Position numbers and translations under genes: made by a program. 64,000 nucleotides of DNA, from the NCBI GenBank assembly GCA_902363805.1, contig CABJBF010000005.1, positions 114,652-178,651 on the forward strand. Direction: 5' to 3'. The notes under the pieces are model-generated. The model ran no database searches and was not told the DNA's origin. It saw nothing but the letters and a program-made list of their open reading frames with translations. How positions within the stretch are numbered: position 1 is the stretch's first letter; each line of letters begins with the position of its first letter. This document shows positions 26,094 through 34,774 of this stretch, piece after piece. Source of the DNA: Eubacteriaceae bacterium (GTDB lineage: Bacteria; Bacillota; Clostridia; Lachnospirales; Lachnospiraceae).

Positions 26094-27173
26094 TTATTCG
26101 AATGAAATATCGATATCTTCGACAACTTCTTCTTTTTCTACATAATCTTTCTTGAATATTGCACAAAGTGCTACATAAATTGCTACACCAATTACTGTAC
26201 ATAATAAATATGTTGCTATTGATGTTACAGGAAGAACTACAAGTCCGCCCCAAGCTGCATTGTCATATACTCCAAGAGCACCTGCGATTGCACCTGCGAT
26301 TGCACATGAAACCATATTAATAGGAATCATTCTAACCGGGTCAGCCGTTGTGTAAGAAATAGCACCTTCTGTAATACCACAACATCCCATTGCGATTGCA
26401 CCGATACCTGCATCTCTTTCTGCCTGTGAGAATTTCTTCTTTAATACTAATGATGCAACACCTGCTCCAATTGGAGGAATACAAATTGCAAGACCGATAG
26501 GTCCCATAAATGAACAATTATCTCCAGCTGCTACTGTTGTACCTACTAAAGCTGCACCTGTTGAATAAGCAACCTTATTAAGTGGTCCACCAAGGTCAAA
26601 TGCAATCATTCCACCTGTAATTGCACCTACTAAGATAGCTGCACTACCTGTCATATCTCCTAACCATCCTTCTAAGAACTTAAGAAGTGCTGCACAAGGA
26701 TTTCCTACTACTACTACAATAACAAATCCTGTAATCAATGTTGCAAGTAATGGAACAATAAATATTGCCTTTAATGACTGGATTGATTTTGGAAGTGGAA
26801 TTTTCTTTAAGTAATATGCTGCAATACCTGCAACTAAACCTGTAACAATACCACCAATAAATCCTGCTCCAACATTTACTGCTAACTGTCCACCAATAAT
26901 ACCAGGTGCAATACCAGGTCTATCTGCAATAGATGCTGCAATATAAGCTGAAAGTACAGGAACCATAAGCCCTAAACCAACACTACCAACGTTGCTTAAG
27001 AAACCAGCTAAACCTGCTGATGAAACTGAAGCACTTGTCTGTACTGAATTCATAGATAACATTGCTGCAATAGCAAATAAAATACCACCGGAAACTACAA
27101 CCGGAATCATGTGTGAAACACCATTCATAAGATGCTGTCTCGTGTTTTTCAAAATATCAACTAAATCTTTCAT
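26094..27173 (-). CDS. PTS fructose-like IIC permease (FrwC-like)
   Basis: 359 residues, the same length as E. coli FrwC, with about nine to ten hydrophobic spans. Family motifs include HLMNGVSHMIPVVVSGGILF at the N-terminus, AFDLGGPLNKVAYSTGAALV in the substrate-binding region and CCGITEGAISYTTADP. It carries the sugar across the membrane while IIB phosphorylates it. It lacks fused IIA and IIB domains, which are encoded separately on both sides. The spacing is 30 bp from IIA and 81 bp to IIB. Confidence 0.94.
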   Translation of the reverse strand: MKDLVDILKNTRQHLMNGVSHMIPVVVSGGILFAIAAMLSMNSVQTSASVSSAGLAGFLSNVGSVGLGLMVPVLSAYIAASIADRPGIAPGIIGGQLAVNVGAGFIGGIVTGLVAGIAAYYLKKIPLPKSIQSLKAIFIVPLLATLITGFVIVVVVGNPCAALLKFLEGWLGDMTGSAAILVGAITGGMIAFDLGGPLNKVAYSTGAALVGTTVAAGDNCSFMGPIGLAICIPPIGAGVASLVLKKKFSQAERDAGIGAIAMGCCGITEGAISYTTADPVRMIPINMVSCAIAGAIAGALGVYDNAAWGGLVVLPVTSIATYLLCTVIGVAIYVALCAIFKKDYVEKEEVVEDIDISFE

Positions 27174-27202
27174 AATATTGTCCTTTCTTATTATGTTTTC
27201 GC

Positions 27203-27646
27203 TTAAACTGCACCGATTAATTCAATTACTTCGTCTGCAGTTTTTGCACTAAATAATTTTTCTCTGAAATCGTCATGCATTACTTTTCTAAATAAGCCTG
27301 CAAGAATTTCAAGATGTCTATCTCCCTGTCCCGGAGAAGGAACACCAATCTGGAAAATTAACTCAACTTCTTCTGAGTCGTCCCATTTCATTGGATGACT
27401 AAGTCTTACAAATGCCAATGAAGGTTCTTTTACATGTACTGATTTAGAATGAGGTGTTGCAACAGAAAATCCAACTGCTGTACTTGAACCTGCTTCTCTC
27501 TTCATTACGTCTGCAACATATCCTTCCTTGTCAATAAGTCTTCCATCCTTGTCCATTGCATCAGCGATTAAATTAATTACTTCGTTTCTGTCTTTCGCGT
27601 CTACATCGAACATTACAATCTCTTTGCTCATTAAGTCTTTAGCCAA
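27203..27646 (-). CDS. PTS fructose/mannitol-type IIA component
   Basis: 147 residues of the EIIA type-2 (fructose/mannitol) fold. The phosphorylated His66 lies in VATPHSKSV, preceded by the usual REAGSSTAVGF segment at 50-60. It receives phosphate from HPr and passes it to IIB Cys12. First gene of the IIA-IIC-IIB unit, with a promoter at 27694-27722 and AGGAGG before the ATG. The C-terminal domain of the upstream regulator is a relative of this same fold. Confidence 0.94.
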   Translation of the reverse strand: MAKDLMSKEIVMFDVDAKDRNEVINLIADAMDKDGRLIDKEGYVADVMKREAGSSTAVGFSVATPHSKSVHVKEPSLAFVRLSHPMKWDDSEEVELIFQIGVPSPGQGDRHLEILAGLFRKVMHDDFREKLFSAKTADEVIELIGAV

Positions 27647-27693
27647 CTTCTTGTACCTCCTTAAATAAAATTATTACCTTTCTTATAACATTA

Positions 27694-27722
27694 ATTCTAC
27701 TAATTTCGTTTCTTGTTTTCAA
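27694..27722 (-). promoter_or_regulatory. sigma-A promoter for the PTS IIA-IIC-IIB genes
   Basis: TTGAAA (27722-27717) and TAGAAT (27699-27694) with a 17-bp spacer, located between the regulator's terminator and the IIA gene. Confidence 0.6.
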
Positions 27723-27733
27723 CGCCCCACAAA

Positions 27734-27770
27734 ACAGAAAATTGCACTATTCCTAGTGCAATTTTTCTGT
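27734..27770 (-). terminator. terminator after the MtlR/BglG-type regulator
   Basis: Nearly perfect hairpin: ACAGAAAAATTGCACTA, loop GGAA, TAGTGCAATTTTCTGT, followed by TTTTG on the minus strand. Confidence 0.8.
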
Positions 27771-27860
27771 ATCTCTTATGTGAAACGTTTTTCTTGTAGT
27801 CCTTTATTTATGGGCATTACAGCAATTTTACTTTTTGTGATTCTCTAGTCATTTTTTGCC

Positions 27861-29819
27861 CTAACTCCAGTGCAAATCTGACATAATGCTCTTCTCAATT
27901 TCCATTTCATTATTGCTTTTTCTGATTCTCTGAATTTTACTTTCAGAGTTCAAAAATCTTGACAAATCTGCAAAGAACATTTTTGTTGTATTAATATTGT
28001 CAAAATTAAGTGCCAAAAGGAAAATAATATCTACATTATCCTCTCCCCAGTCAATCTCATAATTAACCTTAATAATATATACTATTGGTTTTAATACATT
28101 TTTAGATTTTCCATGCGGGATTGCTGTTTTGTTTCCAATGGCAGTAGAACTGATTTCTTCTCTCTGCATTACATCTGAATAAAAGTCCTCAGTAACATAT
28201 CCATCTTCTACCAACTTGTCGCTTGCAGCTTTCAAAATTTCTGACTTTGTCATTTTTTTACTTACAACAGTTATATATTTTCTATCTATTACTGAATATA
28301 ATTCATAATTGTCTGCAATTGAATTTGTCATATATTCAAAGCAGGCATCCTTGATTTTCTTTATGTCATTATTACTTACAAGAGGTGATATATTTACAAC
28401 CTTATCTTCATATTCAAATCCCGGAAGCATTGACAAAACAATGTCAAATTCAAATTCATCAATTTCTGCTATCTTTTCTGATGATAAAATCGAAACAATC
28501 TTTACTTCTTCTATTTTATCTTCTATTTTACCGGCAACAATGCTTGCAGCTGCCACGCCACTTGTTCCTATTAAGATAGCCTTTACATTTTTTTGATTTC
28601 TATGCATTGCTCCACCAAAGTACAAAGCTAAGAATGACATTTCATGCTCCGTTGGTGATGCGTGACAATATTTTTCATAAAATTTAGATAATGTAAATGT
28701 TGTTGCAAATATTCCTGAATACATTTCTTTTACATCATATAAAAATGGATTTGCTATCTCTATTCCATATTTTGTTCTAATGAATGAAGCTGGAAGAAAT
28801 GCCTTCAGGCTATTAACAAGCAAATCATTTTCCACAAAATTAATATTTAAAATTTCAGACATATATTCAAGCATTTCATCGCATACTTTATCTCTTAAAT
28901 CATAAAAACCTTCATCATGAAACTGCTCAAATTCTACTTCTGCTCTTTGCATTGCTGCAGAAGCAAATATAATATCCACATAATGCTTTTCAACATCATT
29001 TAATTCGATTTTGCCTATTTTCTCTAATTCTTCAACAGCTTTATTTGTGATTTCTTCATTAATATATTCTTCATATTCATCTATATTTTCCTTTAGCAGA
29101 TGTCCCATTCTTACTCTTAAAAGCTGAATGCACAAATATTTCACACACGCTTTGAATGAGTAATCCGTATAAACAATATTATATTCTTTTTCTATTGTCT
29201 CTACAGTTTGTATCGCTCTTTCAAAATTGTCTCGTCCAAAATTATTTACACAAATACTTTCATCAAGTACTGACAACCTGTAATCAATTGGTTTTGTAAT
29301 TTTATGATTTCCAATAGGAAATACGCAATATTTTTTTAATGCTTTTCTTATTGAAAATTCATCTCCCGTAACAAATACACCATGCCCTGCTACTCTGTTT
29401 ACAGTTATGTTATGTTTCTGTAAACGTTCCGCAACACAGTCAATATCATCACTTATAACTTTTTTGCTTACGTTTAGCTCATCTGAAAAAAGTGCTAATG
29501 TATAAGTATCCCATCCGCTTAAAAGAATAAACATTATATAGCTCATTCTCTGATTCTTCGACAAGACTGTTCTCTTGTCCTTTTTCATATCTTCAATCTG
29601 AGCTATCTGTTCGTCTGTGAAGTTTGCAACAAATCCTATTCCCGGTTTTCGTTCAAGTTTCATTCCATTTTCATCACAAAAATCTGAAACTTCTTTTATA
29701 TAAGTTTTTACACTTCTCTCAGACACACCTAAGCCTAATGCTAAAACTTTTGATGTTACCGGCTTTGCATTGTTTTCAACTAGTTTTTCAACTATTTGCA
29801 TTCCTCTTTCTGATAACAT
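27861..29819 (-). CDS. PRD-containing PTS-controlled transcription activator (MtlR/BglG type)
   Basis: 652 residues with the order HTH domains (1-160; GLGVSERSVKTYIKEV and ELNVSKKVISDDID), two PRD domains (about 175-385), a IIB-like segment (410-500) and a C-terminal IIA-like domain with His in KTAIPHGKSKNV near 560. This is the MtlR/LicR/ManR architecture. PTS components phosphorylate the PRD and IIA/IIB-like parts to set activity. It is upstream of IIA-IIC-IIB, separated by its own terminator, and probably activates that operon. No RNA antiterminator (RAT) hairpin was recognised, which supports DNA binding rather than antitermination. Confidence 0.9.
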   Translation of the reverse strand: MLSERGMQIVEKLVENNAKPVTSKVLALGLGVSERSVKTYIKEVSDFCDENGMKLERKPGIGFVANFTDEQIAQIEDMKKDKRTVLSKNQRMSYIMFILLSGWDTYTLALFSDELNVSKKVISDDIDCVAERLQKHNITVNRVAGHGVFVTGDEFSIRKALKKYCVFPIGNHKITKPIDYRLSVLDESICVNNFGRDNFERAIQTVETIEKEYNIVYTDYSFKACVKYLCIQLLRVRMGHLLKENIDEYEEYINEEITNKAVEELEKIGKIELNDVEKHYVDIIFASAAMQRAEVEFEQFHDEGFYDLRDKVCDEMLEYMSEILNINFVENDLLVNSLKAFLPASFIRTKYGIEIANPFLYDVKEMYSGIFATTFTLSKFYEKYCHASPTEHEMSFLALYFGGAMHRNQKNVKAILIGTSGVAAASIVAGKIEDKIEEVKIVSILSSEKIAEIDEFEFDIVLSMLPGFEYEDKVVNISPLVSNNDIKKIKDACFEYMTNSIADNYELYSVIDRKYITVVSKKMTKSEILKAASDKLVEDGYVTEDFYSDVMQREEISSTAIGNKTAIPHGKSKNVLKPIVYIIKVNYEIDWGEDNVDIIFLLALNFDNINTTKMFFADLSRFLNSESKIQRIRKSNNEMEIEKSIMSDLHWS

Positions 29820-29844
29820 AATTACCCTCTCCTACATGGCAACA

Positions 29845-30771
29845 TTACAAATATGAAGCCATTACTGTTAAGTCTCCTGATATTTTGCATTCGCCTATTC
29901 CTGAAGGAATAATAAAATGGTCACCTTTTGTAATTTTGCTTCCGTTTATTTCACCTTCACCGTTAATAACGCTGACATTCATAAACGGTTTGTCCATCGT
30001 AAATTTATATTTACCTGCAACATCCCACTTTTCAAGAGTATAGAAATCACATTTAACAAGAGTTGTCTTTGTCAAATCTCCTTCATTTTCAACTGTAATT
30101 TTCCCATCATAATCATGATGTGGTGCCTCAATACAGTCAATACTCTGCTGTACGTGTAATTCTCTAGGCTTTCCATTACTTAATCTGTCATAATCGTAAA
30201 CTCTGTAAGTAATATCACTGCTTTGCTGTGTTTCAATTAAAAGTGTTCCACCTTTAATAGCATGAAGACAACCTGGATTAATCTGGAAGAAATCCCCTTT
30301 CTTAATAGGTATTGTTCTAATTAATTCATTCCATCTGCCCTCGTGAATCATGTCTGCAAGTTCTTTTTTGTCTTTTGCATGATGTCCGATAACGATATTT
30401 GCATCTTCTTTACAGTCTAAAATATACCAGCACTCTGTTTTTCCAAGTGAGCCATTTTCATGAACCGCTGCATATTCATCATTTGGATGAACCTGAATGC
30501 TTAAATCGTCTTCAGCACCTATTATTTTTACTAATAATGGAAATATGTTATCCTGAATGTTTCCAAATAATTCTCTGTGATTTTCATAAACCCATGATAA
30601 AGTTTTTCCTTCAAACTCACCATTTGAAATAGTACAATCACCTGACTTGTGTGCGCTAATTCCCCAACACTCACCTGTCTTATCTGTCGCCTGTTCGTAA
30701 CCAAATTCTTTTAATAATTTGCCACCCCATATAGCTTCTTTGAATACCGGATTTAAAAATAATATTTCCAT
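29845..30771 (-). CDS. manA: mannose-6-phosphate isomerase, class I (short form)
   Basis: 308 residues of the cupin-fold type I isomerase, converting mannose 6-phosphate and fructose 6-phosphate. Zinc ligands are seen in SIQVHPND (about 97-104), the Glu in TECWYIL and the His in NPGCLHAIKGG. The start at 30771 is chosen for its AAAGGAG site; upstream in-frame codons lie in the leader. It stands 25 bp ahead of the PRD regulator and is probably cotranscribed, so it belongs to the sugar cluster, although anhydrosugar breakdown would not require it. Confidence 0.92.
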   Translation of the reverse strand: MEILFLNPVFKEAIWGGKLLKEFGYEQATDKTGECWGISAHKSGDCTISNGEFEGKTLSWVYENHRELFGNIQDNIFPLLVKIIGAEDDLSIQVHPNDEYAAVHENGSLGKTECWYILDCKEDANIVIGHHAKDKKELADMIHEGRWNELIRTIPIKKGDFFQINPGCLHAIKGGTLLIETQQSSDITYRVYDYDRLSNGKPRELHVQQSIDCIEAPHHDYDGKITVENEGDLTKTTLVKCDFYTLEKWDVAGKYKFTMDKPFMNVSVINGEGEINGSKITKGDHFIIPSGIGECKISGDLTVMASYL

Positions 30772-30969
30772 ATTACGCTCCTTTCTATTTCCTATTTTTA
30801 TATACATACACTAATTAAGTATTTATTTTATTAAGCCAGACATATAATTTTAACTAAATTTATTAAAAAATTTGTCCCACTATTGAACTATTTTATCATA
30901 TTTGCTTTTTTAATCATACCTATAAAATAAAAAATATATTCTATAATAATAACCACATAAGGATTTTTT

Positions 30970-32784
30970 ATGTTTTTTAAAAATTTTTCAGGTAAAAAAT
31001 GGCTTTTTATAATCGCTTTACCAATAATTTTATTTTTTGCTCTATTTGCAAAATTTAGATTTTTTACTTCCCCACAAACTCCGGATAATATGTCTGTTCA
31101 ATCAGAATTTGACAATTATACAACCTCTCTTGTTACATCTTCCCTATCTTCTGACACTCTTAGTATGCACTTTTATATTGCAAACACAAATGAATTTTTT
31201 CAAACAGATTTTCCACAGTCATTGGGAACATTTTCTTTAAAAGATATGAAAAATAGTCAATCGGACTATATTGAACAAATAAATACATTACAAAAATTTG
31301 ACTATAGATTACTTTCTAAATCACAACAGATTACATATGACATTTTACTTTCTCACTTTCGTACTGAATTAGATTTTGGAGATTTATGCAAATATTATGA
31401 TTGCCTTAATCCTACAACAGGAATTCAGGCACAACTTCCTATTTTATTATCTGAATACGAATTTTATTCCGAAAAAGACATAAAAAACTATTTTTTACTA
31501 TTAAAAAGTGTTCCCGATTTTTTTGATAGCATTATAAATTTTGAATCTGAAAAAATTGATAACAAAACATTTATGTCTAAATCAAATTGTGAGTCAATTA
31601 TTGCTCAATGTCTTTCCTTAATTAACGACATTTCCCAAAAAAATAATTTATTAATAGAAACATTTAATTCCAGATTAAAAAAATGCAAATTCCTGTCAGA
31701 CAAAACAGTTACTAATTACTTAAATTTAAACGAAGATTATGTAAATAATTATGTTTTATCTTCGTATAAAAAACTTGCTGACAAATTATCCCATTTTAAT
31801 TCTTCTTATTATATAAACAAAGACTTAGAATACTATACTCTTGCAGATTCTAAACAAGGTAAAGCTTATTATGAATATCTTGTTTCCTCTAAAACCGGAA
31901 GTACCAAAACGGTTTCTGAATTAAAAGCACGTATTCAAAGTCAGATTGCCGCCGATATGACTCAGGTTTCTTCTTTATTTACTTCTAATCCTGAACTTGA
32001 ATCACAATTTTATAATTCAACTTCAACTACTATTACAGAACCTACAGATATACTTAAGGATTTAAAAGACAAAATAAATAATCCTGACAGTTCATTTTAT
32101 GAAATCTGCAAATTAGATTCCATTAAATATGATTTAAAATATGTTGAACCTTCTCTTCAGGACTATTTAAGTCCGGCATTTTATCTTTCTCCACCGATTG
32201 ATATGCCTGACAAAAACACTATTTATGTCAACAAAAGTGACAAATTTAAGAATCAGGATTTATATACAACTTTAGCCCATGAAGGATTTCCCGGACATTT
32301 GTACCAAAACCATGTTTTCTCCACTACTAATCCTTCTGCAATTCGCTCTCTTTTAAGTTTTGGTGGATATACCGAAGGTTGGGCAACTTATGCCGAATTT
32401 TTGTCTTACAGTTATGAAGTAGCTGATCCATCTCTTGCAAAAGCATTAAATTGTAGTGCCTCATTTTCTCTTGGGCTTTATTCTCTTGTAGATATTGGGG
32501 TTAACTATGAAGGTTGGACACCTGAAGACACCGGAGCATTTTTAAAACATTATGGATTTTCCCAGCCTGATATACAGACTGAAATATATAATTCCGTTAC
32601 TGAATCCCCGGCAAATTATTTGCAATATTATGTTGGTTATCTTGAAATAAACGAGTTAAAGAATTTATATATGGAAAAACATTCTGAGAAAAATGCTTTA
32701 CGTAACTTTCATGAGTTTATCTTAAAGTTTGGTCCTGCACCATTTGATGTAATTAAAAAATGGATGTTAGAAAATAATTGTTGA
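30970..32784 (+). CDS. DUF885 family membrane-anchored metallopeptidase-like protein
   Basis: 604 residues and one of the very few plus-strand genes. An N-terminal span (residues 10-28) acts as signal or anchor. The C-terminal half has the DUF885 zinc site HEGFPGH (around residues 437-443) and the downstream EGWATYAE motif with the probable third ligand. The family resembles M32/M2-like peptidases, but substrates of bacterial members are mostly unknown. AAGGA precedes the ATG and a TATAAT box lies at about 30942-30947. It is convergent with the PfkB kinase gene and divergent from manA, so it is probably an independent unit acting outside the cell. Confidence 0.88.
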   Translation: MFFKNFSGKKWLFIIALPIILFFALFAKFRFFTSPQTPDNMSVQSEFDNYTTSLVTSSLSSDTLSMHFYIANTNEFFQTDFPQSLGTFSLKDMKNSQSDYIEQINTLQKFDYRLLSKSQQITYDILLSHFRTELDFGDLCKYYDCLNPTTGIQAQLPILLSEYEFYSEKDIKNYFLLLKSVPDFFDSIINFESEKIDNKTFMSKSNCESIIAQCLSLINDISQKNNLLIETFNSRLKKCKFLSDKTVTNYLNLNEDYVNNYVLSSYKKLADKLSHFNSSYYINKDLEYYTLADSKQGKAYYEYLVSSKTGSTKTVSELKARIQSQIAADMTQVSSLFTSNPELESQFYNSTSTTITEPTDILKDLKDKINNPDSSFYEICKLDSIKYDLKYVEPSLQDYLSPAFYLSPPIDMPDKNTIYVNKSDKFKNQDLYTTLAHEGFPGHLYQNHVFSTTNPSAIRSLLSFGGYTEGWATYAEFLSYSYEVADPSLAKALNCSASFSLGLYSLVDIGVNYEGWTPEDTGAFLKHYGFSQPDIQTEIYNSVTESPANYLQYYVGYLEINELKNLYMEKHSEKNALRNFHEFILKFGPAPFDVIKKWMLENNC

Positions 32785-32875
32785 TGCTACCAGCGACAAA
32801 ATAACAATTCATATATTCTTAATTGTAGTGTATATTTTCATTTGCTTTAGTTTTTATTGATAAGAAATAAATATA

Positions 32876-33066
32876 CGCCAAAAAATTCCGGCAGATTTTA
32901 TGTTGCAAACGATAGGCAGATTTTTGAAATTTTGCGAGCATAGCTTAAATTAAAAAGTTATGTATGAGCCAAAAAGCGAGTTTAACTTTTTAATTTATAA
33001 TAAGCGGCGTAGCAAAATAAAAAAATCAACGTGTTTGCGGCATAAAATCTGCCGGAATTTTTTGTA
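32876..33066. repeat. 190-bp imperfect palindrome in a convergent intergenic space
   Basis: Arms of about 85 bp: AAAAAATTCCGGCAGATTTT at the left is exactly inverted at the right, and the pairing continues through GCAAAC, ATTTTGC and AATTAAAAAGTTA with interruptions. It would form one long RNA hairpin from either strand. It may terminate both the DUF885 and pfkB transcripts, or it may be a mobile or structural repeat. Confidence 0.75.
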
Positions 33067-33079
33067 GGTTTATTTTATT

Positions 33080-33988
33080 TTAAAGTTGGAATGTCTTTCC
33101 TAATTCTTCTACTTCTTGTTTTGTTGCAAGATTATCAGAAAATGCACTTGCGCTTCCTGTTAACAAGCCCTTTCTAAGAGCCTCTTTGTATTCGCCACTT
33201 TCTAAATAGCCTGCGATAAATCCCGCTACCATTGAATCACCGGCTCCTACAGAATTCTTAACTTTTCCCTTTGGGCATTCACTCTTGTAAACCTGTCCAT
33301 CTTCTGAAACTAATACTGCGCCTTCGCCTGCCATTGAAATTAAAACATTTCTTGCTCCGGCTTCCTGCATTTTCTTTGCATAAGGCACAACTTCATCTCT
33401 TGTATTTAATGTAACTCCATATATTTCACCTAATTCATGATTGTTTGGCTTAATAAGAAATGGTTTGTATTTTAAAACATTAACAAGTAAATCTTTTGTT
33501 GCATCAACAACTATCTTAATATCTTTTCCCTGTAAGTGTTCCATAATATCACTGTACATTGTTTCAGGCATTACTGATGGTATACTTCCTGCTAAAACTA
33601 AAATATCCCCATCCTGAATTTTGTCTAATTTCTCATATAACGCATCAATATCGTCCTGTTTTATTCCAGGGCCCATACCATTTATTTCACTTTCTTTCTG
33701 AGCTCTGATTTTAACATTTATTCTTGTTATACCTTCATTAACTTTTATGAAGTCAGCATTTACACCATTTGCTGTAAGCATTCCCTGAACACTGTCGCCT
33801 GTAAATCCTGCCAAAAATCCTAAAGCTGTATTTTCAAATCCAAGATTACTAAGTACCATTGAAACATTAATTCCTTTTCCACCAGGGAACATTAACTCCT
33901 CAGATGTTCTGTTTACAAATCCCTCTTTGAAATCTTCTACTGTTACTATGTAATCAATAGAAGGATTAAATGTAACCGTATAAATCAT
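33080..33988 (-). CDS. fruK: PfkB-family 1-phosphofructokinase / hexose-phosphate kinase
   Basis: 302 residues from the ATG after GGAGGTG; a GTG 13 codons upstream is unlikely. PfkB signatures are FPGGKGINVSMVL near 35 and NSVGAGDSMVAGFIAGYL near 245, with the catalytic Asp in GAGD. LacC/FruK-type enzymes phosphorylate fructose 1-phosphate or tagatose 6-phosphate. It is monocistronic here and about 2 kb from the PTS genes. Of the two activities I favour 1-phosphofructokinase. The nearby PTS may produce 6-phosphates, so the link to it is uncertain. Confidence 0.88.
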   Translation of the reverse strand: MIYTVTFNPSIDYIVTVEDFKEGFVNRTSEELMFPGGKGINVSMVLSNLGFENTALGFLAGFTGDSVQGMLTANGVNADFIKVNEGITRINVKIRAQKESEINGMGPGIKQDDIDALYEKLDKIQDGDILVLAGSIPSVMPETMYSDIMEHLQGKDIKIVVDATKDLLVNVLKYKPFLIKPNNHELGEIYGVTLNTRDEVVPYAKKMQEAGARNVLISMAGEGAVLVSEDGQVYKSECPKGKVKNSVGAGDSMVAGFIAGYLESGEYKEALRKGLLTGSASAFSDNLATKQEVEELGKTFQL

Positions 33989-34135
33989 AGATGCACCTCC
34001 GAATTTATTACTATATTTCATATACACAGACTATTCGTCCTAACACTATTTATTACATTATAATTTTATATTTTTTTCATTTCAACTTGTCTCTAATATT
34101 AATTTTGCACTAAGTTTAGTTAAATTATTTATCAG

Positions 34136-34657
34136 CTACATTAATTTAGCTACCATTACACTTGCAATTGTTCCGGCAAGAGTGGCAAATAATGCTCCTG
34201 GAAGAGTCCATCTTGTCTTTGTTACCTTTGCAGTCATAAAATAAACCGACATCGTGTAAAAAACCGTTTCTGTACTACTCAATATGATTGAAGCTACATT
34301 TGCAATATATGAATCTACTCCATATTTTTTATAAACATCAAGAAGCATTCCTGTTGCTGCCGAAGACGAAAATATTTTTACTATATTTAACGGCACTAAC
34401 TCTCCCGGAAATCCAATATATTTTGTTACTTTTCCAATCTGTTTGCCACAAAAGTCCATTGCTCCTGACTCTCTAAGCATTCCTACCGCCACCATTAACC
34501 CTATTAAAGTCGGCATAACTTTTATTACTGTCGCAAATCCATCTTTTGCCCCATCTACAAAATCAATGTACACTTTCGTTTTTTTCTTTAATCCATATAA
34601 AACTATTATTAATATTAAAATGGGAATTATGTAATTAGACAATGTTGCAATATTCAC
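34136..34657 (-). CDS. spmB: spore maturation protein B
   Basis: 173 residues, a nucleoside-recognition (Gate) domain membrane protein needed in Bacillus for proper spore core dehydration together with SpmA. It has about five spans, with VMPTLIGLMVAVGMLRESG and SSSAATGMLLDVYKKYGVDS typical of SpmB. In Bacillus spmA and spmB are adjacent; here spmA is at 42604-43248, about 8 kb upstream on the same strand, with an antiporter and an ECF operon in between. Confidence 0.93.
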   Translation of the reverse strand: MNIATLSNYIIPILILIIVLYGLKKKTKVYIDFVDGAKDGFATVIKVMPTLIGLMVAVGMLRESGAMDFCGKQIGKVTKYIGFPGELVPLNIVKIFSSSAATGMLLDVYKKYGVDSYIANVASIILSSTETVFYTMSVYFMTAKVTKTRWTLPGALFATLAGTIASVMVAKLM

Positions 34658-34703
34658 TTAGCACCTGCCATTTTATTTTTATAAATAATATGAATTTTAC
34701 ATA

Positions 34704-34748
34704 AAAAAAATGCCATAGCCTAACCATTTGATTAAGCTATGACATTTT
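34704..34748 (-). terminator. terminator after the antiporter gene
   Basis: TGTCATAGCTTAA and TTAGGCTATGGCA with a short loop, followed by a T8 run on the minus strand. Confidence 0.8.
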
Positions 34749-34774
34749 ATGTATAAAAATCCATTATGTCAATT

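Noticed and set aside
27723..27860. RAT-type RNA antiterminator for the PRD regulator
   Set aside because: The hairpin here is a plain intrinsic terminator of the regulator gene. No overlapping conserved antiterminator stem was seen, so the protein is described as an MtlR-type activator.
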